A DNA stretch of 64,000 bases, from NCBI GenBank assembly GCA_036346255.1, contig CM070626.1, positions 16,020,001-16,084,000 on the forward strand. The letters run 5' to 3'. The notes under the pieces were generated by a model. It ran no database searches and was not told the origin of the DNA. It saw only the letters and a list, made by a program, of their open reading frames with translations. Made by a program: the position numbers and the translations under genes. Positions 23,640 to 34,418 of the stretch are shown piece after piece. Positions within the stretch are counted from its first letter, which is position 1. Every line of letters starts with the position of its first letter. The DNA comes from Ampelocalamus luodianensis. Lineage: Eukaryota; Streptophyta; Magnoliopsida; Poales; Poaceae.

Positions 23640-26600
23640 AAAGGTCTTTTTTTGGAATAGCAGAGGTCTGGGAGACGTGGCTAAACATCGTTATATTTGT
23701 GAAGTTGTTAAGGAGCAACATTTAGATTTTGTGGCTATCCTTGAAACTGGTAAAAAAAACTTTTCAGTGTCTAATCTTAATCATCTTTGTGGCGGATGGG
23801 ATTTTTTATGGCATTGTTCTCCGCCACAAGGTCGGTCTGGGGGCATTCTTTTAGGGGTGGACCTTCGGGTTTTCAATATTGGTTCTATTGATGCTGGTGA
23901 TTTTTATGTAAAGTTTCATCTAAAAAATAGAGGATGATTTCTAATGGATTCTTGTGGCTGTTTACTGTGCAGCTCAAACCCAATTCAAGGAGAAATTCCT
24001 TACTAAACTTGTTAATGCCTGTAGGAAAGATTCATTTCCCATTTTAGTTGGGGGTGACTTTAATATTATCAGGCATGTAGGCGAAAAAAACAATGCTAAC
24101 TTCAAATTTAGATGCCCTTTTTGTTTAATGCTCTGATTAATAATTTGGATTTAAGGCATATAGATTTATCTGGGAGACAATTTACTTGGGCCAATTCATT
24201 ATCTAATCCAACTTTTGAAAAGCTAGATAGAGTTCTAATGAGTACAGATTGGGAGCATAAATTTCTATTGGTCACAGTTAATGTTCTTGAAAGGTCTTTG
24301 TCTAATCACACACCGTTGCTTTTAAATATGAAAGCGGCCTCTTATAGAGGGAGCCAGCCTTTATTTAAATTTAAATTAGGCTGGTTGTATAGGGAAGGGT
24401 TTAAGGAGATGGTGGCTGATGTGTGGAAGAAAGAAACTAGAGGTCAATCCGCCTTACAAAATTGGAAATGCAAGGTTAGATCTCTTAGGCAATATCTTCG
24501 AGGTTGGGCTAAAAATACCATTGGAACTTATAAAAAGAAAAAATTAGAACTTAACTTGATAATTGACAAGTTAGATAAAAAAAGCAGAACTTTTGAGATT
24601 GTCTGATGAAGAACTCTCTCTTAAAAATTTTGCTAATGAGAGATTAGCACAACTGTTAAGAGAAGAAGAAATTAAATGGTACCAAAGGTCTAAAGCGAAA
24701 TTTCTTTTGAAAGAAGATAGAAATACATGTTATTATCATTTGATTGTGAATGGTAAGTATAGAAGACAAAGAATTTTTCAGTTTGAACAAGACGAGGGGA
24801 TAATTCGGGGTGATGTATAATTAAAAAAGTATATCACCAATTATTATAAAGATTTGTTTGGACCAGCTGAAGTTAATCATTTATCCATGATTGAATCTTT
24901 TAGGAGTGATATACCTCAAATTTCAGATGTTGAAAATAATTTCCTTATAGAACCGTTCACGGAGAAGGAGGTGAAAGAATCTATCTTTCAAATGGAACAT
25001 AACAAAGTACCGGGACCAAATGGATTCCCAGCTGAGTTTTATCAGGTGTTTTGGGAAGTCATTAAAAATAACATGATGGCTATGTTTCATGAGTTTCATA
25101 CTTGTTCAATACGTCTTTTCAGCTTAAATTTTGGATCATTACTCTGCTTCCTAAAAAAACGGATGCTTTGTCTTTTAAATGTTAGTTTTAAAGTATTTAC
25201 TAAAGTTGCTACTAATAGAATTATTGGTGTAGCTCAAAAAGTTGTCAGATCATCCCAGTCGGCGTTCATGTAGGGGAGATTTATTCTTGATGGAGTTGTT
25301 ATCCTTCATGAAACAATCAGTGAGTTACATAAACAAAATTTGGATGGCATAGTATTCAAAATCGACTTTGAGAAAGCTTACGATAAAGTAAAATGGCTGT
25401 TTTTACTTCAAACTTTGAGAATGAAAAGTTTTTCAACTAAGTGGTGTTCTTAGGTGGAAAGTTTCGTTAAGGGAGGGAGTGTTGGAATAAAGGTCAATGA
25501 TGATATTTGATCCTTTTTTCAAACTCAGAAGGGGCTTAGACAAGGGGATCCTTTGTCCCCAATTCTATTTAATTTTGTTGTGGACATGCTTGCCATCTTT
25601 ATTTCTAGAGCTAAAGAAGAAAGTTTTTTATCATGAGTAGTTCCCCACTTGATTGACGATGGGTTATCAATATTACAGTATGCTGATGACACTATCCTAT
25701 TCTTGAATAATGATTTAGAGCAAGCAAAAAATCTCAAGCTTATTCTCTGTGTCTTTGAACAATTATCAGGTTTAAAGATTAATTTCCACAAGAGCGAGAT
25801 TTTTTTGTTTTGGTACTGCCAAAGAGGCTGAATCTTAGTATACTCGGTTATTTGGTTGTGAAGTAGGTATCTTTCCTTTCAGGTACTTAGGTATTCCGAT
25901 TCACTTCAGAAAACTAAGGAATTGTGATTGGAAAGGGGTAGAGGATAGAGTTGAAAAGAAGCTTAGTAATTGGAAAGGAAAAATATGTTTGTTGGTGGAC
26001 GTTTGGTACTTATTAACTCGGTGCTTAGCAGTCTGCCAATGTATATATTATCTGTTTTTGAGGTTCCGAGGGAGGTTCTTAAAAGGTTAGATTTTTTTCG
26101 CTCTCGTTTTTACTAGCAGAGTGACAGTCATAAACGAAAATATTGGCTTGCTAAATGGAGTATAGTGTGTTCACCCAAAGAGCAGGGCGGTCTAAGCATT
26201 CAGAACTTAGACACAAAAAACAAAAGTTTACTAGGAAGATGGTTGTTTAAGCTACTTAATGAAGGAGTATGGCAATCCTTGTTAAAAAGAAAATATCTGG
26301 GTGGGAAGTGTCTTTCGAAGATGGTTAGTAAGCCTGGAATTTCCCATTTTTGGTCAGGTTTAATGAAAATCAAAGATCAGTTTTTCGTTATGGTTCATTC
26401 CAGATTAAAAATGGAATGCAAACTAGGTTTTGGGAGGATATTTGGTTAGGAGACTCTCCACTAAAAAGTCAATATCCACTTCTATATAATGTGGTAAGGA
26501 GAAAAGATGATACAGTAACAAATATTCTGACAACAGCTCCTTTAAACATTTCTTTTCGCAGACCTATTATTGGGTTTAAGTTACAAGCGTGGAATGAGTT

Positions 26601-27020
26601 AATTTTGAGAATTACTAATTTACATTTGATCTCTCAAAGAGATATTATTCCTATGGTATCTCAAAAGAGGGGTTATTTTAACTAAAGATAATTTGCATAA
26701 AAGAAATTGGAGAGGAAGCAAAAAGTGTTATTTTTGTATCAACGAGAAAACCATTCAACATCTTTTTATTGAATGTCTATTTTCACGTCTTGCATGGTGG
26801 ACTGTTCAATGTGCATTTAATTTATCTCCTCCTGTGAGTATAGCAAACATGTTTGGGAATTGGCTAGCCAGTATTCCAAAAAATTTAAAGTCACAACTCT
26901 TAGTGGGAGTTAATGCCTTATGTTAGTCTATCTGGTTATATCGGAATGATATTGTTTTTGACAACAAGATTGTCACTAATCCCTTGCAGGTTATATTTTT
27001 GAGTGGACAGTGGCTGAGGG
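23640..27020 (+). pseudogene. LINE ORF2 (endonuclease and reverse transcriptase), broken
   Basis: The endonuclease start WNSRGLGD lies near 23656, an ETG catalytic-region match near 23740, and the GGDFNIIRHVGE box near 24050. RT motifs follow: VVRSSQSAFM near 25250, FKIDFEKAYDKVKW near 25355, GLRQGDPLSPILFNF near 25530, and QYADDTILF with YADD codons at 25679-25690. The tail has CYFCINEKTIQHLFIEC near 26730, the zf-RVT type. Stops at 23938, 25271-25273, 25451-25453 and 25508-25510, plus frameshifts, kill the frame. A live copy would nick target DNA and prime reverse transcription from it. Confidence 0.85.
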
Positions 27021-27243
27021 CTTAAGCAAATTTGCAGAAACCAACCTAGAAGGAGTCCATGTTGGCCGGAAGCGACAGGCTGGTAGTAGTGGCGAAGCAA
27101 ATTTTAAGCTTTCATGGGTGACGGTTTAATTACAGGATTTGTAATGGTTGAGTTTAATTTTCAGTCATCGTTTGTTTGTAAGGCTTCAAGCTACTTTTAT
27201 CAGCTTTAGTCACTTTGGTACTTTAAACTCTTTAATAAATTAG

Positions 27244-27464
27244 ACTGTTGGAATCCTTGATGCAGAGATCGAAAGAGTTTTTTCTTTTCCATTATTAGAA
27301 AAATACAAGCTAAGCCGTATCAAGTCAGATGCTACTACAGAGTACAAACCAACGTCCTAAATTGTGTAACTGATCACGATAAAATATTAAACTAAGAGCC
27401 ACCCATGACCATGAGCTGACTTGCTAAGTTACTAACTTAACTACTACTATCTTACAACACAAAG
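27244..27464. other. Gap between LINE and small minus-strand gene
   Basis: AT-rich sequence with no open frame of note. It probably contains the 3' untranslated region of the gene at 27536-27997 on the minus strand. Nothing else was recognised. Confidence 0.5.
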
Positions 27465-27535
27465 CTATTTTAAGGCCCATTTGCAAGCATGCATCGATCT
27501 TGCACGAGTGCTTGCGTGCGTGCGAGCAGCAGCTG

Positions 27536-27997
27536 CTAGTGTGCCATCAAGAACGACGGGAACGGGAGCATGCTCGGGGCTCGGCTCCGGCGAGGTGATG
27601 AAGCTAGGTCCAGAGAACACGGCCTTGGGCCTGACGACCTCCGTGCTCGCCGCTGTGGCAACTTCCATCGTTTCTCCTGCTCGGTGCTTGCCCATCCGGC
27701 TGCCGGCATTGCTCTCCTTCGCACCTTCGAGAGCGTCAGGCTGCGGCCGCGGCTTCTTGTGGATGTTCCAGCGCTCGGTGGAGGACGGCGCGGCTGGCGC
27801 TTGTGGCTGTCCTGGCGACGATCGGTCGGCGGTGACGTGCTGCTGGGGCTCTTCTCGTTGCTGTCCCAGTGCTCGCACGAGTCCGCGCGGTAGGGGCTCT
27901 TGCTGGTCCCCTTCTTGCACGCGTCCCACCTCTCCTCGCAGTCCGCGCGACCGGGCTTGGGGGGCGACGTGAAGGGGCGGGCAGGATGATGAGGCAT
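27536..27997 (-). CDS. PNRC-motif-like small protein, middle part out of frame
   Basis: The frame from ATG 27997-27995 to the stop at 27536 is open for 153 codons. Its start (MPHHPARPFTSPPKPGRADC) is followed by three diverged copies of a [DE]-x-W-[DN]-x-x-x-K-[KR] repeat (CEERWDACKK, CEHWDSNEK, DRRQDSHKR). It ends SMLPFPSFLMAH. A fourth repeat copy (STERWNIHKK) and the motif FSGPSFITSPEPS, which should directly precede MLPFPSFL in the plant PNRC-type pattern, are in the other minus frame (about 27785-27575). A -1 change near 27785-27805 and an extra base in the G4 run at 27576-27579 would explain this and cancel each other. The family name comes from that one motif; no function is claimed. 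A retroelement sits 42 bp upstream of the ATG. Confidence 0.55.
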   Translation of the reverse strand: MPHHPARPFTSPPKPGRADCEERWDACKKGTSKSPYRADSCEHWDSNEKSPSSTSPPTDRRQDSHKRQPRRPPPSAGTSTRSRGRSLTLSKVRRRAMPAAGWASTEQEKRWKLPQRRARRSSGPRPCSLDLASSPRRSRAPSMLPFPSFLMAH

Positions 27998-28044
27998 GGA
28001 GTCGGGAGCAGCGGCATCATCTTGCTCCTCGACGTGGTGGGGAG

Positions 28045-28167
28045 TGTTAAGGATATAAGGGTATTTATGGTATTTTCTATTGTATTGGGGTTTAAATTTG
28101 TATTCCTTTGTACCTTATATATATTGCCAATTAGGTCTCTGAATACATACATACAATATTCACAACA
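28045..28167 (+). repeat. Left LTR of the short-LTR element
   Basis: TGTTAAGGATATA... to ...ATTCACAACA, ending directly at the primer-binding site. It contains a TATATATTGCC stretch that may be the promoter. It differs from the right LTR at roughly eight to ten sites. Confidence 0.9.
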
Positions 28168-29440
28168 TGGTATCGAGCTGTGTTAGATTATCGAGCGCCG
28201 GCGCGCTTCTAGCCTCCTTTGTCCTCTGGTCATATGCCTCGGAGGACCGATCTTTGCTCCCAGGGGCGGCCTCTCGAGCCGTTTCATCTTCCGCTGAAGG
28301 AGGCCTCCCGTCCGATCTGAATTGGCTTCGTCCCTCGAGTACGCCGCCCATAGTGAGCTGTACAAGCTCCTTCGCACCATCGGCCACTTCTCGGAGCGAC
28401 CGGTTCCACACGCACCTACGGCGGGAGATCGAGATCCAGCACGGCCTTGACACGGCGTTGACAACGGGTCCCATCTGGAGCTCCCGTGGTCGCCGATCCG
28501 CACCCGATCCGATCGAAGCAGCACCGTCTGCCTCGCCCGACCGCTTCAACGAGGCTACGTGGCGCCCGACGTCGCCTCATCGCTACGCCTCGCACACGCC
28601 GCCACCTCGATTCGGATCGCCCTCGCCGGATTCGCGCCTCCTCCCCCCCGACGCCACGGCCGCTTGATCCGGCCGCCGCTCGTTGGCGCTGTTGCCGTCG
28701 CCCCGTTGGTGCTAGATCCGGGCATCCCCGCCACCTGGCCTCCTCTTGCGCGGATCTGGCAAGATGCTGTCGGGTCACCTCTGTAGTCACTGGGTGGCCG
28801 GACCGGCCCTGCCCCAAGCTCCTCTGCATCTAGGTTGCCGTCACGCCGAGCTGCTCCACCGTCGCGCCGCCTCTGGAGCTTCTCTACATCTTGGCGGATG
28901 CCACCTCCGAGCCTTCTCCCATGTCTTCGACTGCTCACGAAATCCAGAGGAGATGAGTTTTGATGCTCGATTCGATTGGGTTAGCTCGATTGTGAAGTGA
29001 TGGTTGGAGTTTTGCTAGTTGTGGTAACTGCGTGCAGTCATCATCCTTTGAGGAGAAGGTTGCTGCTAGTGGTGGTTGCGGGGAGTATTTGTTGCCTTGT
29101 TTGGCCGAGGCGTGGAGATTGAGCGGAGAGAGATTTCTTTCTCCGGGAAAGGGTAAAGTTGGTTCGGGATTGTTTGTAGTTGAGGTGGCATCCGGTTACA
29201 CGCTGCTCTACTGCTAGCTATCCTTCGTGGCTTCTCTTTCTTCGTGTTGTTTTTTTTCCATTGCGTCCATCGAAGTCTGTAAAACTCTATCCTTAAAGTT
29301 CGTCTATGCCATGCGTGTTCATAAATTTATTGTCAGTCATAGAAGCATAGGAATTCTTTTTGCATGACAGCAGTCGCTGCTCTTTTCTTCGAGCCGTTAT
29401 AGATCTGTCGCCCCAAGCTTTTAAGGCCACCGCGCTTGCT

Positions 29441-29534
29441 GTGCACTGCGTCTCTATTGTACTTCTTGTGTACTGCGTCTTTATTGTGCTTCTTATGCAC
29501 TAAATCGTTATTGTGCTTCTTGTGCACTGCGTCG
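29441..29534. repeat. 27-bp tandem repeat, four units, inside the short-LTR element
   Basis: Units begin at 29441, 29468, 29495 and 29522 (GTGCACTGCGTC...ATTGTGCTTCTT). On the minus strand they keep one frame open and encode a nine-residue repeat of the type VHKKHNKDA. There is no sign of a conserved protein around it, so the coding reading is only a possibility. Confidence 0.85.
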
Positions 29535-29847
29535 CCGTCGTCTTGGGCTTCGATCTGCGTTACCATGCTTCTCTCTATTCCTATTCAGCTTGATTTGATA
29601 GTTTTCTCTATGTTTATCGGTTTCATCATCATCTTCGTCATGTTGCCGCGGTCAACTTTGCTCCTGCACCTTGTGCTTTATGTGCTGTCGCACGACCCCA
29701 GATGGGAGGAGATATTTTATCGACATATTTTCCAAGAGTTGCATGCTACGATGACATTATCAAGATTCGGACTTCGAACTTTCCCTATTTTAGTGTCAAC
29801 CCTTTCCAAATACAATGCTATTGTATACGCTTTGCATTTGAAGGGGG

Positions 29848-29969
29848 TGTTAAGGATATAAGGGTATTTGTGGTATTTTCTATTGTATTAGGGTTTAGAC
29901 TTGTGTCCCTTTGTACCCTATATATATTGCCTATTGGCCTCTGAATACATACACACAATATTCATAACA
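29848..29969 (+). repeat. Right LTR of the short-LTR element
   Basis: TGTTAAGGATATA... to ...ATTCATAACA, preceded by the purine tract and followed by the GGGAG duplication. Confidence 0.9.
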
Positions 29970-29974
29970 GGGAG

Positions 29975-30291
29975 CAGCACCGGAAGAACGGCGGTGGTCA
30001 TGGCTGCTCACGCGTGCGGCTGCGAACAATCGATCATCCGAGACACCGATAATTCTTCTTCCCATAGAGCAGAGCAAGCAGAGAGGAGAGCTGTGGAGCA
30101 ATAAATTGATGGAGTAGCAACGAATCCGTAGGAATGGCACAGCGATTCCGCCTCGGATTCGGAGCATGTCTTAGACGGAGGGAGTAGTTCCGAGTAGGAT
30201 TCGGATTAATCAGATGGAAATGCCGAATAGAAAGTGCTTTGGGGGAGAAAAGGCAATCCGTTTGGGATTTGAAGGTGATAGGAGATGCAAG
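29975..30291. other. Upstream flank of the PNRC-like gene
   Basis: Continuation of the host sequence that lay left of 28040 before the insertion. On the minus strand it would be the promoter and leader. It includes an upstream ATG at 30002 (MTTAVLPVLL...) whose frame runs across the insertion site in the uninterrupted sequence but not into the main frame. No further gene was seen. Confidence 0.5.
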
Positions 30292-30296
30292 AATAC

Positions 30297-30553
30297 TGTT
30301 AAGAAACAAGGCTCAGGCCTCAGGTCTGGTCCACGATGGACTCATCCATACAGTAGCCTATATAAAGGAGGGAGACCCTAACCATTGTACTACAGTTTTT
30401 ACAGAAGAGTAATAAAAAGAAGTCAAAAGTCTCCTCATATCTCTGTGTTCAATCTACTATTCTGTTCTTGTGTTCTTGCATTGTTATTACAATTCTAAGT
30501 TTGTTTACGAGGTAATCGCTTGGACTGGAGTCACCAACGACAGTTCTTCAACA
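30297..30553 (+). repeat. Copia 5' LTR (257 bp)
   Basis: TGTTAAGAAAC... to ...GTTCTTCAACA, with TATATAAA at 30359-30366 as a promoter box and AATAAAAAGAAG downstream as a likely polyadenylation region. It aligns along its length with 56208-56465 and with 34178-34413. A TTATTAGTACG primer site follows. Confidence 0.9.
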
Positions 30554-30894
30554 CGTTATTAGTACGATCGACTCTCTTCGGATCGAAAGGTAATCGTCGT
30601 AGCACGACACTCGTAGATTGAATCATTTTTCTAGATCACTTTTAATTCTGCAATTGTTGCTTTCTAGATTATTTTATCCTATGGTGTAAATCTGCTCTAA
30701 TCTACCGCAAGCCAACTTGAAGTCACCGACACAATGCCGGTCGGTAGATTGCATGAAAGAGTACATGACGATTGCACTGTGAATTACAAATCCGTTGTAA
30801 TCTACCGCGAGCCGACTTGAAATCGTCGGCCAAGCTGATCGGTCGATTGCATGAACAATAATTACACAATGAACAGTAACACAAAAAATCCTTC

Positions 30895-31880
30895 ATGCAT
30901 AGAGATCAGCCCAAAGCCGCCGCATCACCACCGACCGCCGCCCCAGAACCGACCTGTAACGACACTCCGCTACGCATGAAGCCGCGGCGCCTCACGTGTC
31001 ACCGCACTAGCAAAGACCGCCCGGCCGCTGCCCTCACGCAGAGACGGCACCGCCGCACCGCGCCTCCCCGACCACCTCCGCCCATAGCGGGGCCGCCGCA
31101 TAGCGCGCTTCCCACTCCGGCCGCCACACGACGCCGCATTCGCCGATCGAGCCGCTCGCGACACGACAAGGCCGCTGAGCCGCAAGCTGGCTCGCTTCTT
31201 CGCCGCCGCTATGCGAAGCTCAAGCGCTACTGCGACGGAGCGCCACTCATTCCGCCTCCCACCACCCGCGCGCCAAAGCACCACCGCCGCATGGGAGCAC
31301 CGCCGTGTCTGCCCCTAAGCCCTGCCGCCACTACCATGAACAGGGGTAGGGAAACCCTACCCCGTCGGCCTCCCTTTTGAACCGACTAAATCGGCCAAAG
31401 GAAAGGCCCAATGGGCCTAGCCCATTTTTCTTTCGAAAGAAAAGAAAAAAATGAAAGAAAAATAAATTTTGAAAAAGGGACCCTCGTGATTCTGAAAATT
31501 ACGAGGATAATTATGCGGGTGAGGGAATTTTGCAAAAAGGGCCTCAGACTCTTTGAAAATTGTGCGAAAAATTTCCCAGAATTGAAATTTAGCGATTTAA
31601 CCCCTGAAAATTGCAGAATTCACCGAAAATTCATAATCCAGCAGAAAAGGGCCTCGGGAATTCAAATTTTAAATCAGTTTTTGCATTTGAATAATGTTTA
31701 ACTTTGTTTTTATTATTTCTATGCAAATTATGTACTCTATTTACTGTTTTTTATTATATGTGATTGTTTACATTGCTTTTAATCATTGAAAATAGCAGTA
31801 AATTATGAAAAATATATAGAAAAATACGAGAACATTATGAGAATTTTTGCAACCATTTTATACAAATTACGAACAGTAAT
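30895..31880 (+). other. GC-rich leader of the copia element
   Basis: Between the primer site and gag lies a region of high GC (30895-31380) that is open in more than one frame. It is followed by AT-rich sequence with repeated GAAAATT phrases. The second copia copy has the same arrangement at 56750-58200. No protein family is recognisable, and the length of the open frames follows from base composition. Confidence 0.6.
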
Positions 31881-31896
31881 CTTATGAACTATTTGC

Positions 31897-32940
31897 ATGA
31901 ATATGCAGATGACTAACATTACAAACCAGGAGTTCGAAGAGCTGGCCCAGCATGGCCAAAATTACTTGATTTGGGCATCATATGTCGAGATCGTACTTGG
32001 AGCCAAGAAGCTCTGTGCAGCTATTGGATTGGGCACCTTGAAGGATGCCACTCCAACTGCTGAGGAAAATGACCAGACACTTCATTTCCTTAGACACTAT
32101 CTCTGCCTAACGCTAAAAAATGAGTATATGGTGGAGAAGAACGCACTTGCTTTATGAACTGTACTAAAGAAGCGGTTCGAGAAGCTGAAGTACACCATTC
32201 TTCCTCGGGCAGAGCAAGAATGCAACCGACTACGTTTTGCTGACTATAATACCGTGAGGGAGTACAACTCTGTTTTACACAGAATTTGTACCAGTCTTCA
32301 GCTCTGTGGTAAGGTAATCACAGATGAAGAGAAGATTGAGAAAACCCTATCTACCTTTCACCCGAATACGGTGCAATCCGCACGCGACTACCGTTAAGAT
32401 GGCTACAAGGAGTATGCCTAACTGATTGATATTATGCAAGTTGCGGAAGCTCAAGATGAGGTTCTAAAGAAGAACTACATCTCATAGCCGCCTAGTAGCA
32501 AAGTTGGACATGAATTAATGCTAGCAGCTACAAGGTGAGGAAGCCTCACTCAAAGGAAAGAGGCAAGAAGAGTGAGATCATGGGTCGCAAGACTAAGCAG
32601 AATGCTCAAGCCAAGAAGGGCGAACAAAACAAGCGCTATGAGAAGCCCTATGGCCAGCAGGACCAAAGTTGCTACAAATGTGGCACTTGAAGATATTGGT
32701 CACGTGTTTGCCATGAACCACAGCACATAATTAATGCCTTCAAGTCTAAGAAGAAGGGCAAAGGACAGCATGAGGCACACCTCACCATTGCAGGCACGGA
32801 GGATCCACAGTCATTGGTTGCACCCATGGATGTGGACAGCCCAGTAGCAACCCACATCACACCTTCTTTGGACATCGCAGCGACTGCGGCCGTAGTTGCC
32901 GAAGAAGAGAATATGGACATGGAGCAGATTCAGGCATAAG
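31897..32940 (+). pseudogene. Degenerate copia gag
   Basis: The ATG at 31897 starts MNMQMTNITNQEFEELAQHG, followed by a WASYVEIVLGAKKL block, the usual start of a copia gag (UBN2/Retrotran_gag_2). In-frame stops come at about 32155, 32396 and beyond. A zinc knuckle remnant (SCYKCGT, then a stop, then RYWSRVCH) lies near 32668-32715. The tail MDVDSPVATHITPSLDIAA is followed at once by RT sequence, which marks the internal deletion near 32965-33010. Confidence 0.85.
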
Positions 32941-32999
32941 TTTCTTCATACTTCGCTGATTCGATCTAGTACATACACTAAGATTATACAAAATCCATC

Positions 33000-34078
33000 C
33001 TGTGATCATCGTATGTAGATGATCTAAATATCATCGGGACCTTGGAAGATGTTAAGAAAGCAAGCTATTACCTAGAGTTGGAGTTCGAAATGAAAGATTT
33101 GGGTAAAACCAAATATTGCCTAGGCTTACAGCTTGAGCATGCCCCTAAAGGGGCTTTAGTACATCAGTCAACCTACACTCAGAAAGTGTTAGAAATGTTT
33201 GGCTTTCAAAAGGCATACCCTTCAAAAGTGTTGATGGTCGGGAGATCCTTGCAGCAAGACAAGGACTCGTACAGACCTAGAGAAGAGGGAGAGAAAGTCC
33301 TGGGACCGGAATTCCCATACTAGAGCATAATAGGAGCAATCATGTATTTAGCAAGCTGTACTAGACCGGACATTGCCTTTGGCGTGAACCTATTAGCAAG
33401 GTATAGTGCAGAATCTACCAAAAGGCATTAGCAGGGAATAAAGAACATCTTCCGATACCTCCAAGGAAGCAAAGATCTTGGTCTGTTTTACAAAAAGAAC
33501 CAAGACCTAACTATGACTGGCTATGCAGACGCTGGGTACCTGTTAGACCCGCATACAGCTAAGTCGTAAACAAACTATGTATTCCTATGTTGTAGAATTG
33601 CAATTTCATGGAAATCATCTAAGCAAAGTCTTGTATCAACTTCGATGAACCACTCAGAAATCATAGCACTGTACGAGGCCTCGTGAGAATGTTCTTGGCT
33701 TCGGCGGATGATTCACCACATCCAGTAGTCATGTGGATTGAATACCACATATACTCTCACTATTATCTATGAAGATAATGCAGCTTACGTTGCACAAGTA
33801 CATATGGATTATGTGAAGAGTCCTCTCACAAAGCATATCAACCCCAAGTTCTTCTATGCTTATAAATTGCAAAAGATAGATAAAATTAAAGTATTGTATA
33901 CTAAGTCATATGAAAATCTTGTAGATTTATTCACTAAGTCACTTCCAGCATCTAGCATTGAAAGATGCATACGTGGAATTGGAATGATGAGACTTAGAGA
34001 AGTGCGAAATTCAGAGGGAGAATCTTCACAAACTTATTTATTAAAGTTTGATCACAAAGATCGAGTACCTAAAGAATA
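33000..34078 (+). pseudogene. Copia RT C-terminus and RNase H, broken
   Basis: SSYVDDLNIIG near 33006 is the catalytic YVDD box of a copia RT. KDLGKTKYCLGLQLEH follows near 33095 and ASCTRPDIAFGVNLLARYS near 33353. RNase H pieces include MTGYADAGYL near 33512 and YEDNAAYVAQ near 33768. The end has SLPASSIERCIRGIGMMRL at about 33940-33990. Stops at about 33320, 33428 and 33568, and frame changes around 33690-33740, interrupt it. Everything upstream of YVDD is deleted. Confidence 0.85.
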
Positions 34079-34177
34079 AATCCTAGAGATTAAATGAAAT
34101 TGGGTGGATTGTACTCTTTTTCCTTAACGAGTTTTCTTAAAGTTTCTCGGCTAAAGTTTTTAATGAGGCAATTCGTG

Positions 34178-34413
34178 CAGGTCTGGCCCACGATGGACTC
34201 TTCATCCATCCAATCGCCTATACAAAGGAGGGAGGACCATAACCATTATACTACAGTTTTACAGAAGAGCAATAAAGAGAAGCTAGAAGTCCCTTCATAT
34301 CTCTGTGTTTAATCTACTATTTTGTTCTTGTATTCTTGCATTGTTCTTATGATTCTGAGTTTGTCTACGAGATAATCGCTCGGACTGGACTCGCTAGCGA
34401 TGGTTCCTCAACA
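34178..34413 (+). repeat. Copia 3' LTR, start deleted
   Basis: GTCTGGCCCACGATGGACTC... to ...GTTCCTCAACA matches the 5' LTR from its about 25th base on. The TGTTAAG start is missing, so a small deletion crosses the LTR border. The right end is exact, as shown by the AATAC duplication. Confidence 0.8.
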
Positions 34414-34418
34414 AATAC

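Larger units (their letters stand above)
22561..27243 (+). mobile_element. L1-type LINE, 5'-truncated and decayed
   Basis: In order there is a C-terminal ORF1 remnant, an endonuclease, a reverse transcriptase with YADD, and a C-terminal zf-RVT-like cysteine/histidine region. This is the ORF2 order of plant L1 LINEs. The 3' limit is put near TTTAATAAATTAG at 27243; no clear poly(A) tail or target-site duplication was found. The 5' boundary with the Tat-like gag is approximate. Part of this element recurs at 36515-37847. Confidence 0.8.
28040..29974 (+). mobile_element. Short-LTR non-autonomous retroelement (TRIM/LARD-like) with TSD GGGAG
   Basis: Two LTRs of about 122 bp (28045-28167 and 29848-29969) start TGTTAAGGATATAAGGGTAT and end in AACA. 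They flank 1.68 kb of interior and are bordered by identical 5-bp duplications GGGAG (28040-28044, 29970-29974). A primer site TGGTATCGAGC (28168-28178) follows the left LTR and a purine tract GAAGGGGG (29840-29847) precedes the right one. The interior has no gag, integrase or RT. It is GC-rich at 28180-28900 and AT-richer after that. The insertion lies in the 5' leader or promoter of the gene at 27536-27997. The element must have been moved by proteins of another, probably copia, element. Confidence 0.9.
30292..34418 (+). mobile_element. Ty1/copia retrotransposon, internally deleted, TSD AATAC
   Basis: The element runs from TGTTAAGAAAC at 30297 to TTCCTCAACA at 34413. It is flanked by AATAC on both sides (30292-30296 and 34414-34418). 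It contains a 5' LTR, a primer site, a long GC-rich leader, gag, then a jump directly to the end of RT and RNase H, and a 3' LTR lacking its first bases. Protease, integrase and the N-terminal half of RT are absent, so it is dead. The same family recurs at 56208. Confidence 0.9.

Noticed and set aside
28167..28667. 166-codon frame starting at the primer-binding site of the short-LTR element
   Set aside because: The ATG overlaps the primer site by chance. The peptide shows no gag-like or other conserved motif, and the opposite strand is open too.
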